This document shows, piece after piece, positions 7,748-15,095 of a stretch of DNA of 64,000 bases. The first letter of the stretch is position 1, and each line of letters begins with the position of its first letter. This stretch comes from Frigidibacter oleivorans (lineage in GTDB: Bacteria; Pseudomonadota; Alphaproteobacteria; Rhodobacterales; Rhodobacteraceae). A program made the position numbers and the translations under genes. The notes under the pieces are model-generated. The model was given only the letters and a program-made list of their open reading frames with translations, was not told the DNA's origin and did no database searches. The stretch lies in the NCBI RefSeq assembly GCF_003993775.1, contig NZ_RJRZ01000001.1:124001-188000 (forward strand), given 5' to 3'.

Positions 7748-8216
7748 CACCCATCGGAGCAGACCGGACACCGAGCCGGGCACATCCCATCACCCGCCCT
7801 AGCCTCTGGCCGCTGAGCGACATTAGCGGTGGTTGCCCGGCACCTGAGCCAAGACGGGCCATGACGATCCGGGGACTTCACCCGACCCGAGCGGCACCGG
7901 CTCCTGCTAGGCCCGCTCAGAAGCGCGACGACTACATCCCGCCGGCGACGACCCGAGCCAGGAAGGCAAGGGGCGACGACCGGGGACCGCACCGGCGCAT
8001 GGCTGCAAAGGGCGGGTCTGGTGAAAAGCCAGAGGGAAGGCGGCTGGCCCCCGACATCGGGCATCGCGTGGATACGGATCGAGGCAGCGCAGGGCCTTCC
8101 CCAGACGAACAGGCCAGAAGGTCTTGTTCTCTAGATGGGGGGAAGGAGCGGGTGGGGGAAACCATCCAAAGAGACTAGGTAAGGACTGCTGACCTTTTAG
8201 GCAGGGAACAGGGACC
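7748..8216 (+). other. Long noncoding stretch with nested hairpins
   Basis: No convincing protein frame is present: the longest open frame is rich in Arg, Pro and Gly and has no domain. Many inverted repeats are seen instead. GCCGGGC (near 7783) pairs with GCCCGGC (near 7835) around an inner CCGCT/AGCGG hairpin. GAGCGG pairs with CCGCTC near 7889-7918. At 8095-8146 CCTTCCCC pairs with GGGGAAGG around GAACA-GGCC-AGAA-GGTC-T-TGTTC. GGGTGG-GGGAAA-CCATCC lies just beyond. The stretch ends at the HTH gene start. It could be a structured RNA or a long leader; G+C richness alone can also create such repeats. Confidence 0.35.
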
Positions 8217-8456
8217 ATGAAGCACGAACAGATCAAGGGCGCCGGCAGCACCCGCCTCACGCCCGAAACCTTCGACGCCACCTTCGGCAGCCGTGATAAA
8301 ATCTGGGGCCTCGGCGCCATCGCCCGTTCGATGGGGTGCTCGGTGGACAAGGTGCGGCGACTGGCCCGGCTGGAAGGCTCGCCGATCTATCACTCGCCCG
8401 CTGGCTACCTCGCCTTCCGCAGCGAACTGAACGCATGGTTGCGGGGGAAGGCATGA
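8217..8456 (+). CDS. Helix-turn-helix DNA-binding protein
   Basis: 79 aa. The segment KIWGLGAIARSMGCSVDKVRRLARLEG (residues 25-51) reads as a helix-turn-helix of the MerR/excisionase sort, followed by a short wing (PIYHSPAGYLAF). CAGGGAACAGGGACC precedes the ATG as a purine-rich ribosome site. It stands alone between the structured stretch and the permuted tRNA, upstream of the head genes. Candidate roles are late-gene regulator, excisionase or a small DNA-packaging factor; the sequence does not choose between them. A perfect 9-bp hairpin lies 9 bp after its stop. Confidence 0.7.
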   Translation: MKHEQIKGAGSTRLTPETFDATFGSRDKIWGLGAIARSMGCSVDKVRRLARLEGSPIYHSPAGYLAFRSELNAWLRGKA

Positions 8457-8465
8457 CACATAGTT

Positions 8466-8494
8466 AGGCCCGGATCACCTAAGTGTCCGGGCCT
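8466..8494. terminator. Perfect 9-bp hairpin between HTH gene and permuted tRNA
   Basis: AGGCCCGGA (8466-8474) and TCCGGGCCT (8486-8494) form a perfect stem with an 11-base loop. It follows the HTH stop on the plus strand and directly follows the tRNA 5' half on the minus strand. Neither side has a clear T run, so it may be an intrinsic terminator of weak type or an RNA-protecting structure. Confidence 0.45.
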
Positions 8495-8500
8495 GTGTTC

Positions 8501-8576
8501 AGTCAGCCGCTCTGCCACTGAGCTATGGCCCCTCATGATGGTGGAGCCAGCGGGATTTGAACCCGCGACGCGCTGA
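8501..8576 (-). tRNA. Circularly permuted tRNA (3' half before 5' half)
   Basis: On the minus strand a tRNA 3' half comes first: anticodon-stem strand TCAGC (8576-8572), variable loop GCGTC, T arm GCGGG-TTCAAAT-CCCGC, acceptor TGGCTCC, discriminator A and encoded CCA ending at 8539. After six bases (TCATGA) comes the 5' half: acceptor GGGGCCA from 8532, D arm GCTC-AGTGGCA-GAGC, and anticodon-stem strand GCTGA followed by CT (8501). The two halves are mutually complementary in both the acceptor stem (7 bp) and the anticodon stem (5 bp). The acceptor has G3-U70, the alanine identity pair. The anticodon cannot be read because the loop is split. It may be functional after RNA joining, or a relic. 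Confidence 0.6.
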
Positions 8577-8781
8577 GTTGTTTCGCAAGTGGTTAGCGCA
8601 AGACGTCATTGCAAGGGGGGTGGTCGCCAACTTTCGTTCTGAGGCGGGGACCGGCGCGGGGAACAACGCGCGAGATTTGCCCGAAATGGGAAATCGCCGG
8701 GCCATGAAAACCAATGAAAACCTACCTTTAGCCAGATAACTCAGTCTGCCGCACTGGCCGCTGCGCCGTCAGAATGGTGGC
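8577..8781. other. Intergenic stretch before the portal gene
   Basis: About 200 bp with no convincing gene. On the minus strand it would be the upstream part of the permuted-tRNA transcript and should hold its promoter; I see no clean promoter. On the plus strand it precedes the late operon. GCCAG and CTGGC near 8731-8757 form a weak inverted repeat. Confidence 0.4.
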
Positions 8782-9963
8782 ATGAGACTGTGGCCCTTCA
8801 CCCTGACACGCAAATCCGTGGCCTACCCGACGCCCGACGAGCTGGCGCTGTTCGGGATCGTGCCGACTGCCTCTGGCGTGGCCGTCTCGGCCGACGCCGC
8901 GCTGCGGGTGCCGGCAGTGGGCTCGGCGGTGCGGATCATCTCGGAAGCCGCTGCCTCACTCGACGTGACGGTGAAACGGATCGGGACGGACGGACAGGAG
9001 ACTGCGGCTGCCGGCCATGACGTGCTGCCCTTCCTGCGGGATGCCGCGAACGACTGGACCAGCGGTTTCGAGTTCATCCGCGACTTGGTGATCGACGCGC
9101 TCTGCGACGACCGCGGCGGGCTGGCCTTCGTGAACCGCTCGGGCGGCCGGGTGGTCGAGCTGATCCGCTACCGGCCCGGCCTGTTCACGGTCGAATACGA
9201 TCAGGCGACGAACGAGCCGAGCTATCTGATCAACGGGCGCCCGGTGCCCGCTCGCGACGTGATCCATCTGCGTGCCCCCTTCGGCCGGGCGCCTCTGTCG
9301 CTGGCCCGCGAGGTGATCGGTCTGGCGCTGGTGCTGGAAGGCCATGCGGTCAAGCTGTTCAGCCGTGGTGCCCGCCCGTCCGGCGCCCTGTCCTTTCCGA
9401 AGGGCATGGGCGAAGAGGCCGTGAAAAAGGCCCGCGCGGCGTGGCGCACGGCCCATGAGGGCGACGACACCGGCGGGCGCACGGCGATCCTCTATGACGG
9501 GGCCACGTTCCAGCCGCTGACCTTCAACTCGACCGACGCGCAGTTCCTCGAAAACCGCAAGTTCCAGATCCTCGAGATCGCCCGCGCCTTCCGGGTGCCG
9601 CCGTCCATGCTCTTCGAGCTCGACCGCGCCACCTGGTCGAACACGGAACAGATGGGGCGGGAATTCCTGGTCTACTGCCTGGAACCGTGGCTGCGGGCGC
9701 TGGAAGGCGCGCTGCGCCGGGCGTTGCTGGGCGATGACGAGCGGGCCGACCATGTGATCCGCTTCGACCGCGACGACCTGACCCGCGCCGACCTCTCGAC
9801 CCGCGCCACGGTCATCAACAGCCTGATCGCATCCCGCACCATCAACAACAACGAGGGCCGCGACTGGCTCGGCCTGCCGCCGCGCGCGGGCGGCGACGAA
9901 TACCTCAACCCCAACATCAGCGCCGCCCCGGCGGCTGAGGAGCCTGCCCGTGCAGCTGAATGA
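8782..9963 (+). CDS. Phage portal protein (HK97 type)
   Basis: 393 aa, the usual length for HK97-family portals, which form the dodecameric ring through which DNA enters the capsid. Characteristic stretches are AVGSAVRIISEAAASL near residue 45, RDVIHLRAPFGRAPLS in the middle, a wing segment ending FRVPPSMLFELDRATWSNTE, and the C-terminal DRDDLTRADLSTRA region. It is the first gene of the head operon rather than following terminase, which lies at the other end of this operon. Its end overlaps the next gene. Confidence 0.92.
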   Translation: MRLWPFTLTRKSVAYPTPDELALFGIVPTASGVAVSADAALRVPAVGSAVRIISEAAASLDVTVKRIGTDGQETAAAGHDVLPFLRDAANDWTSGFEFIRDLVIDALCDDRGGLAFVNRSGGRVVELIRYRPGLFTVEYDQATNEPSYLINGRPVPARDVIHLRAPFGRAPLSLAREVIGLALVLEGHAVKLFSRGARPSGALSFPKGMGEEAVKKARAAWRTAHEGDDTGGRTAILYDGATFQPLTFNSTDAQFLENRKFQILEIARAFRVPPSMLFELDRATWSNTEQMGREFLVYCLEPWLRALEGALRRALLGDDERADHVIRFDRDDLTRADLSTRATVINSLIASRTINNNEGRDWLGLPPRAGGDEYLNPNISAAPAAEEPARAAE

Positions 9964-10336
9964 CATCCTCGCCAATGCCGAAGACCAGGACCGCGGCCGC
10001 TGGTTCGACCTGGCCGACCCCTTCACCGGGCAACCGGCCGGTATCCGGCTGCGGATCGCGGGACCGGACAGCGCCACGCAGGGCCGGTCGCGGCTGAAGC
10101 TGGTGGACGAGCTGGCCGAGGCGGCCGACACCGATGGCCGCGTCTCGGCCGAGGCGCGCGAGCGGGCACGGATCAACAGCCTCGCCCGCTGCGTGCTGGC
10201 TTGGGAGATCGAGGAAGAGGGCCAGCCGGTGCCCTTCAGCCATGCCAACGTGGTGCGGCTCCTGCGCGCCGCCGCCTGGGTGCAGGCGCAGGTCGATGCC
10301 TTCGCGGGCGACCGCCGCAACTTCCGGAGCGCGTGA
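9950..10336 (+). CDS. Phage protein next to portal, unknown role
   Basis: 128 aa from a GTG inside the end of the portal gene, with GAGGAG 7 bp upstream. It opens with MQLNDILANAEDQDRGRW and DPFTGQPAGIRLRIAGPDS, then a helical half. Short proteins of this kind between portal and protease are frequent in phages of this group, and some act in capsid assembly, but I cannot name the family. Coupled to the portal by overlap and to the protease-capsid gene by a one-base gap. Confidence 0.7.
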   Translation: MQLNDILANAEDQDRGRWFDLADPFTGQPAGIRLRIAGPDSATQGRSRLKLVDELAEAADTDGRVSAEARERARINSLARCVLAWEIEEEGQPVPFSHANVVRLLRAAAWVQAQVDAFAGDRRNFRSA

Positions 10337-10337
10337 C

Positions 10338-11885
10338 ATGGACCGGATCGAACTGAAGGCGGACATCACGGTCAACGAGGCCGGCGCGCTGGAAGGGCTG
10401 GCATGGCCCTTCGGCTCCGCCGACCGCGTGGGCGACGTGATCGAGAAGGGCGCCTTTGCTGCCGCCCGGCCCCCGCTGCCGATGCTGGCCTCGCACGACC
10501 AGACGGACGTGGTGGGCGTGTGGGATGCCGTCACCGAAACGGCGGATGGGCTGCAGGTGAAGGGGCGGCTGCTGGTGGATGACGTAGCCCGCGCCCGCGA
10601 GGTTCGCGCCCTGATCCACGCTGGCGCGCTGCGCGGCCTGTCCATCGGCTTCAAGAGCAACAAGTCGGCGCCTCGTAGGGGCGGCGGCCGGACGATCAGC
10701 GGCCTTGAGCTGCTTGAAATCAGCGTCGTGGCGGTGCCTGCGCACCCCGGCGCTCGCATCACCTCGGCAAAGGCCGCGACGGCCGGAAAGGACACCATGA
10801 CCGAGCAAGGCACCGCGCCCGAGATCGAGGCGCTGGAACAGAAGATGGGCCAGATCGGCGAAAGCGTGAAGGGCCTCGAAAAGCTGGCCGACCGGCTCGA
10901 CAAGCTGGAGGCCAAGGCCAACCGCCCGCACGGCGATGCCAAGGGCGGCGACGACAAGGAACCCTCGGTCGAGCGCAAGGCCTTCGCCAACTATCTGCGC
11001 CTCGGCAACCAGATCGGGGCCGAGGACCAGAAGGCGCTGACCGTCTCGTCCGACACGCAGGGCGGCTATCTCGCGCCCCCGGAAATCTCTTCCGAGGTGG
11101 TGCGGGCGCTGGTCGAGTTCTCGCCGATCCGCTCCTACGCCTCGGTGGTGAGCATCACCGCGCCTTCGGTGATCTACCCGACCCGCACGGACCTGACCAA
11201 CGCGCAGTGGGTGGGGGAGACGCAGGAGCGCGAGGCCTCCGACATCAGCTTCGGGCAGACCGAGATCGAGGCGAAGGAACTGGCGACCTTCGTGGACCTG
11301 TCGAACCGCCTCATGCAGGACGCGCCGGCGGCGGAAACCGAGGTGCGGATGGCGCTGGCCGAGGACTTCGGCAAGAAGGAAGCCACCGCCTTCGTCAACG
11401 GCACCGGCGGGCTGCAGCCGAAGGGCTTCATGCAGCATCCCGGCATCGCCGAGACGCTGAACGGCCATGCCACCAACCTCTCGGCCGATGCGCTGGTCAA
11501 GCTGCTCTATGCCATGCCCGCGATGTATCGCAACCGCGGGGCCTGGGCGATGAACGGCACCACGCTCGGCATCGTGCGGACGATGAAGGACGGCGACGGC
11601 CGCTTCCTGTGGCAGCCCGCCTTCCAGGCGGGCCAGCCCGAGACGATCCTCGGCCGGCCGGTGATCGAGATGGTGGACCTGCCCGACGTCGCGAGCGGCA
11701 CCTTCCCCATCGTCTATGCCGACTGGTCGGCTTACCGGATCGTGGACCGGCTCGCCATGTCGACGCTGGTCGATCCCTACACGCAGGCGACCAAGGGCAT
11801 GACCCGCATCCACGCCACCCGGCGCGTGGGCGGCGGCGTCCTGCAGGCCGCCCGCTTCCGCAAGCTCAAGATGGCCACCTCGTGA
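10338..11885 (+). CDS. Prohead protease-major capsid fusion
   Basis: 515 aa from ATG 10338, one base after the previous stop. Residues 1-150 are an HK97-type prohead protease: LEGLAWPFGSADRVGD, the catalytic-histidine region LASHDQTD and the serine region RGLSIGFKS. A coiled-coil delta-like linker (EIEALEQKMGQIGESVKGLE) follows. Residues 235-515 are an HK97-fold capsid: GGYLAPPEISSEVVRAL, AFVNGTGGLQPKGFM, and the C-terminal region GMTRIHATRRVGGGVL. Protease and capsid are usually separate genes; natural fusions are known and would release the capsid by self-cleavage near the linker. Confidence 0.92.
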   Translation: MDRIELKADITVNEAGALEGLAWPFGSADRVGDVIEKGAFAAARPPLPMLASHDQTDVVGVWDAVTETADGLQVKGRLLVDDVARAREVRALIHAGALRGLSIGFKSNKSAPRRGGGRTISGLELLEISVVAVPAHPGARITSAKAATAGKDTMTEQGTAPEIEALEQKMGQIGESVKGLEKLADRLDKLEAKANRPHGDAKGGDDKEPSVERKAFANYLRLGNQIGAEDQKALTVSSDTQGGYLAPPEISSEVVRALVEFSPIRSYASVVSITAPSVIYPTRTDLTNAQWVGETQEREASDISFGQTEIEAKELATFVDLSNRLMQDAPAAETEVRMALAEDFGKKEATAFVNGTGGLQPKGFMQHPGIAETLNGHATNLSADALVKLLYAMPAMYRNRGAWAMNGTTLGIVRTMKDGDGRFLWQPAFQAGQPETILGRPVIEMVDLPDVASGTFPIVYADWSAYRIVDRLAMSTLVDPYTQATKGMTRIHATRRVGGGVLQAARFRKLKMATS

Positions 11886-11897
11886 GGAGAACCAGCC

Positions 11898-12278
11898 ATG
11901 CGTGACCTCTATTCCAACATCCTGCCCCTCGTGGCCTACACCGCCGCCGTGCAATCGGCCGCGGGACAGGGCGCCGCCATCGACCTGACCGACGCGGCGG
12001 GGGCGGTCTTCATCGTCACCACCGGCGCAGTGGCGGGTTCGGGCGACTTCGGCGTGAAGCTGCAGGAGTCCGATGACGGCTCGACCGGCTGGGCCGATGT
12101 GGCCGCCGACCAGGTGCAGGGCGATGCCCCGGCGACCCTCGCCGCGGACAGCGCCTATCGCCTCGGCTACCTGGGCTTCAAGAACCACGTCCGCCTCGCC
12201 CTGACCAAGGCGGGCGGGACCAGCATCGCGGCCGGCGCCGTGGCGGCCATCGTGCCGCTCGACCGCCCGGCCGCCTGA
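11898..12278 (+). CDS. Probable capsid-associated protein
   Basis: 126 aa with an Ala/Gly-rich beta pattern (VFIVTTGAVAGSGDFGVKLQESDDGSTGWADV). It lies directly behind the capsid gene, with AGGAGAACC before the ATG. Its size, position and beta-rich sequence suit a head decoration protein, but this is inferred from context; no family motif is recognised. Confidence 0.65.
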   Translation: MRDLYSNILPLVAYTAAVQSAAGQGAAIDLTDAAGAVFIVTTGAVAGSGDFGVKLQESDDGSTGWADVAADQVQGDAPATLAADSAYRLGYLGFKNHVRLALTKAGGTSIAAGAVAAIVPLDRPAA

Positions 12279-12411
12279 CGGGCACCGCGCGGGTGAACCT
12301 CTTTTGAGGGCGCCGCGGCCCGTCCAACAACGGAAAGCCGGCCTCCCTACCCGCGCGGGCAGGACGTTCGGGGGTCAAGGCCGGCGAGGCCGCAGTTTCA
12401 GGAGAACAGCA

Positions 12412-12666
12412 ATGAGTGACCCCTTCGCGAACACTGCCCGGACGCTCCAGGACCCCGGGGCGCGGCACGCGATCCTGTCGGCCGATGAAAGCGCCGATCT
12501 GGACCCGATGCCGCGCGCCATCTTCTGCCTCGAAGCCGGCACGATCACGCTGCGCGACGAGACCGGTGCAGATGTGGCCTATGCGCTCGACGCCGGGATG
12601 CTGCTTCCGTTCCGCCCAACGCGCGTCGTGGCGATCTCTGGCGGCAGCTTCGTGGGGTGGAGCTGA
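12412..12666 (+). CDS. Small hypothetical head-region protein
   Basis: 84 aa starting at ATG 12412 with AGGAGA upstream; the longer frame upstream is intergenic. It reads MSDPFANTARTLQDPG, then AIFCLEAGTITLRDETG and RVVAISGGSF, a compact beta protein. Comparable small proteins occur between capsid and connector genes in many siphovirus modules. No function assigned. Confidence 0.65.
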   Translation: MSDPFANTARTLQDPGARHAILSADESADLDPMPRAIFCLEAGTITLRDETGADVAYALDAGMLLPFRPTRVVAISGGSFVGWS

Positions 12667-12668
12667 CC

Positions 12669-13028
12669 ATGCCGAACAGGGGGCCGAGGATATGCGGATG
12701 CGGGCGGGCTGTTGCTGCCGGCGACCGCTGCCCCTGTCAGGCGGAACGCGACCGCGAACGCAAGGCGCGCTTCGACAAGGGGCGCCCCTCTGCCTCGGCC
12801 CGCGGCCTCGGCGCCGACTGGCGCAAGCTGCGGGCACGTCACCTTCGATCCCATCCGCTCTGCGCCTTCTGCGGCGCGCCGGCGACCGATGTGGATCATC
12901 GCATTCCCCGATCCGTCGCCCCCGAGCGGCGGCTCGACCCGACCAACCTGCAGAGCCTCTGCACGTCCTGTCACTCCGGCGCAAAACAACGAAGCGAGCG
13001 CCGCCTCTACGGGAGTAAACCCCAATGA
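12669..13028 (+). CDS. HNH endonuclease
   Basis: 119 aa with a full HNH core: PLCAFCG near residue 68, VDHRIPRS carrying the DH pair, NLQSLCTSCHSGA near the end. A second Cys cluster CGCGRAVAAGDRCPC lies at the N-terminus. HNH proteins encoded beside phage head genes often assist terminase in cutting cos or headful ends. ATG 12669 is preferred over a GTG four codons upstream, since the GTG precedes the end of the previous gene. It overlaps the tail-tube start by ATGA. Confidence 0.85.
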   Translation: MPNRGPRICGCGRAVAAGDRCPCQAERDRERKARFDKGRPSASARGLGADWRKLRARHLRSHPLCAFCGAPATDVDHRIPRSVAPERRLDPTNLQSLCTSCHSGAKQRSERRLYGSKPQ

Positions 13029-13504
13029 CTGTTTTTGCGACGAATGGCGCCAAGCTCTACATCGGCGGCGTCATGGACGATCCCGGCGAAGACCTCGACG
13101 CGACCGACTTCAGCGGAGAGACGTGGGTTGAGGTCAAGGAAGTGGAGAACCTCGGCACCTTCGGCGACGAGGCGGCCGAGATCACCTTCGACGGGATCGG
13201 CAACCAGCGCACCCGCCGCCTGAAGGGCACGCGCAATGCCGGGGCGATGGAACTCGTCTGCGGCATCGACTCCGGGGATGCGGGTCAGCTGGCTCTGCTC
13301 GCTGCCGAGAAGACCGCCCATGACTATGCGTTCCGCGTCGTCTTCAACGATGCACCGGCCGGCGGCACGCCTTCCGAACGGATGTTCTTCGCCAAGGTCG
13401 CAAGCGTCTCCGAGGCGCTGGATACCGCCAACTCGGTGATGAAGCTGAACGCGACGCTGTGGATCAACAGCAACGTGGTCCGCGTGAACGCTGCCGAGGC
13501 CTGA
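13025..13504 (+). CDS. Major tail tube protein
   Basis: 159 aa with the tail-tube beta pattern of lambda gpV-like proteins: TNGAKLYIGG at the start, WVEVKEVENLGTFGDEAAEITFDGIG in the middle, RMFFAKVASVSEALDTANSVMKLNATL near the end. Tail tube proteins stack as rings around the tape measure in siphoviruses. It is placed before the connectors instead of after them. The next gene is a paralog with the same LYIGG opening. Confidence 0.8.
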   Translation: MTVFATNGAKLYIGGVMDDPGEDLDATDFSGETWVEVKEVENLGTFGDEAAEITFDGIGNQRTRRLKGTRNAGAMELVCGIDSGDAGQLALLAAEKTAHDYAFRVVFNDAPAGGTPSERMFFAKVASVSEALDTANSVMKLNATLWINSNVVRVNAAEA

Positions 13505-13505
13505 C

Positions 13506-13961
13506 ATGCTGATGCCGGTGGCAGGCTGCAGGCTCTACATCGGCGGCGCAGTCGGTGATGCCATGGCATACCGTCTCGCGATCACCGAGGACCAGGACTG
13601 GGCGGAGATCGCCGAGGCCGAAAGCCTTGGCGTCCTTGGCACGACCTGGGCGACCATCACCTATCTGCCGGAAAGCGACGGACCGGAGTTCGCCCGGGCC
13701 ATCAAGGACCATCAGACCGGCCAGACGATGCAGATCATCCTCGGCGCCGATCCGTCGAACGAGGGACAGCAGCGTCTGTGGCAGGCACATGGCGCATCTG
13801 AAGACTATGCCTTCCGGCTCGACTTTCCGGATGGCGTCACTCGCCGCTGCTGGCGGGCCTTGGTCATCGGATTTTCCGAGGTGTTCGATGAGGCCAACAG
13901 CATCCTGAAGATGCAGGCCGACCTTCAGATCAATGGCCCGATCACGAGGCTGAGCGCATGA
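13506..13961 (+). CDS. Second tail-tube-like protein (paralog)
   Basis: 151 aa starting 1 base after the first tail-tube gene. The layout matches the neighbour: RLYIGGAVGD at the start, WAEIAEAESLGVLGTTWATITYL in place of the first repeat, and a C-terminal FSEVFDEANSILKMQADLQIN that aligns with SVSEALDTANSVMKLNATLWIN. This indicates a tandem duplication followed by divergence. It could be a tail terminator, a minor tube protein or a second tube subunit. Confidence 0.72.
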   Translation: MLMPVAGCRLYIGGAVGDAMAYRLAITEDQDWAEIAEAESLGVLGTTWATITYLPESDGPEFARAIKDHQTGQTMQIILGADPSNEGQQRLWQAHGASEDYAFRLDFPDGVTRRCWRALVIGFSEVFDEANSILKMQADLQINGPITRLSA

Positions 13962-14269
13962 GCATCGCGACCCTTGAACAGCTGAAGGAACAGCTCGCCT
14001 TCACCGACGACCTCGGATCGCTGGATGACGCGCTGCTGCAGCGCAAGCTCGACGCGGCGCAGAACCATGTGGAGCGCCTGCTCGGCTATCAGATCGAGGC
14101 GACCTTCGGCGGCGTGGATCAGGATCCGATCCCGCCGGCGCTGGTGGAGGCGGTCTGCCAACTGGCGGCGTGGTGGTATGAGACGCGCGAGGCGGCGACC
14201 GAGGGCGCGCGGGCCATCCCCTTTGGCGTGACCGAGATCGTCACCGAATATCGGGAGTTCACCTTCTGA
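13958..14269 (+). CDS. Head-tail connector (HK97 gp6-like)
   Basis: 103 aa, mostly helical: EQLKEQLAFTDDLGSLDDALLQRKLDAAQNHVERLLG, then PPALVEAVCQLAAWWYETRE and a terminal PFGVTEIVTEYREF. This is the pattern of gp6/DNA-packaging connectors that bind below the portal. It overlaps both neighbours (ATGA upstream and a shared base downstream), as expected in a compact head operon. Confidence 0.85.
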   Translation: MSIATLEQLKEQLAFTDDLGSLDDALLQRKLDAAQNHVERLLGYQIEATFGGVDQDPIPPALVEAVCQLAAWWYETREAATEGARAIPFGVTEIVTEYREFTF

Positions 14270-14682
14270 TGGCGGATGACGGCGGGCTGTCCAGGTTCCA
14301 GCGGCGGATGCAGGCGATCCCGCGCGAGGTGCGCGCGGCGGTGAAGCCTGCCCTCGTCTCGGCCGCCGAAGACGTGGCGGACGTGCAGCGCGGCCTCGCG
14401 CCCACCGACACGGGCGCCCTGCGGGACAGCATTGCCGTCACCGGCCCCGGCCAGACGACACCCGCCTATTCCCAGCCGGGCGGATCGCGCGTGGTGGGCG
14501 AGAACCAGGCGGCCGTCACGGTGGGCAGTTCGGAGGTGCGCTATGCTCACCTGCAGGAATACGGCACCGACAAGATGCAGGCGCAGCCCTACTTCTGGCC
14601 CGGCTTCCGGCTCGCCCGCAAGAAGGCCTCGGCCAAGATCAAGCGCGCCATGTCGAAGGCGATCCGGGAGGCGCGGACATGA
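14269..14682 (+). CDS. Tail completion / neck protein (HK97 gp10-like)
   Basis: 137 aa. The N-terminal helical part FQRRMQAIPREVRAAVKPAL leads into APTDTGALRDSIAV, then VRYAHLQEYGTDKMQAQPYFWPGF. TDTGALR and HLQEYGT followed by PYFWP are characteristic of the HK97 gp10 family of neck and tail-completion proteins. Overlaps the next gene by ATGA. Confidence 0.88.
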   Translation: MADDGGLSRFQRRMQAIPREVRAAVKPALVSAAEDVADVQRGLAPTDTGALRDSIAVTGPGQTTPAYSQPGGSRVVGENQAAVTVGSSEVRYAHLQEYGTDKMQAQPYFWPGFRLARKKASAKIKRAMSKAIREART

Positions 14683-15095
14683 ACGCCGACCTGGAACTGC
14701 AGATTGCAATCCGCGCCCGGCTGCTCGCCACCCCGGCGGTGCTGGCACTTGTGCCTGCGGCTAGCATTCTCGACCGCCACGCCCGGCCGGCGCCGTCGCC
14801 TTCCATCATCCTGGGGGAAAGCCAGGCGGTTGACGAGGACATCAGCCTGCGCCGTGCCGTCACCCGCATCTACCATACCGCCCATGTCTGGAAGCGCGAA
14901 CCCTCGCTGGAAGGCGTGAAGGCGATCTGTGGAACGATCCGCGGGGCGATCCATTCCGGGCGCCTCGGCCTCGCTGCCGGGTATCACTGCGCCGATGCCT
15001 ATGTCTCCGGCATCCGCACCATCCGCGACCCCGATGGAGAAACCTCGCACGGCATCGTCACCATCGAGGCGCTGATCCACGAGGTGCTGCCATGA
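14679..15095 (+). CDS. Tail completion protein (DUF3168)
   Basis: 138 aa beginning MNADLELQIAIRARLLATPAVLALV, continuing PSIILGESQAVDEDISLRRAVTRIYHTAHVWKRE, a good match to DUF3168, a family that closes the tail end at the neck in siphoviruses. The family usually sits next to gp10 as it does here. ATGA overlaps on both sides. Confidence 0.87.
   Translation: MNADLELQIAIRARLLATPAVLALVPAASILDRHARPAPSPSIILGESQAVDEDISLRRAVTRIYHTAHVWKREPSLEGVKAICGTIRGAIHSGRLGLAAGYHCADAYVSGIRTIRDPDGETSHGIVTIEALIHEVLP

Noticed and set aside
7735-8178. 147-residue open frame in the noncoding stretch
   Set aside because: Arg/Pro/Gly-rich, no ribosome site, no domain, typical of chance frames in G+C-rich DNA.
8495-8581. 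Permuted tmRNA (two-piece ssrA)
   Set aside because: The 5' half has a full D arm and a true anticodon stem; no tag frame or pseudoknot is present.
8731-8775. A second tRNA-like sequence before the portal gene
   Set aside because: Only a 5-bp inverted repeat and a D-arm-like run; no acceptor or T arm.
8457-8781. Group I intron in permuted arrangement around the two tRNA halves
   Set aside because: The region downstream of the 5' half has only about 40 bp (a hairpin) before the HTH gene, and I could not find the conserved P7 or the U-G splice-site pair. Not excluded if the intron overlaps the HTH gene antisense.
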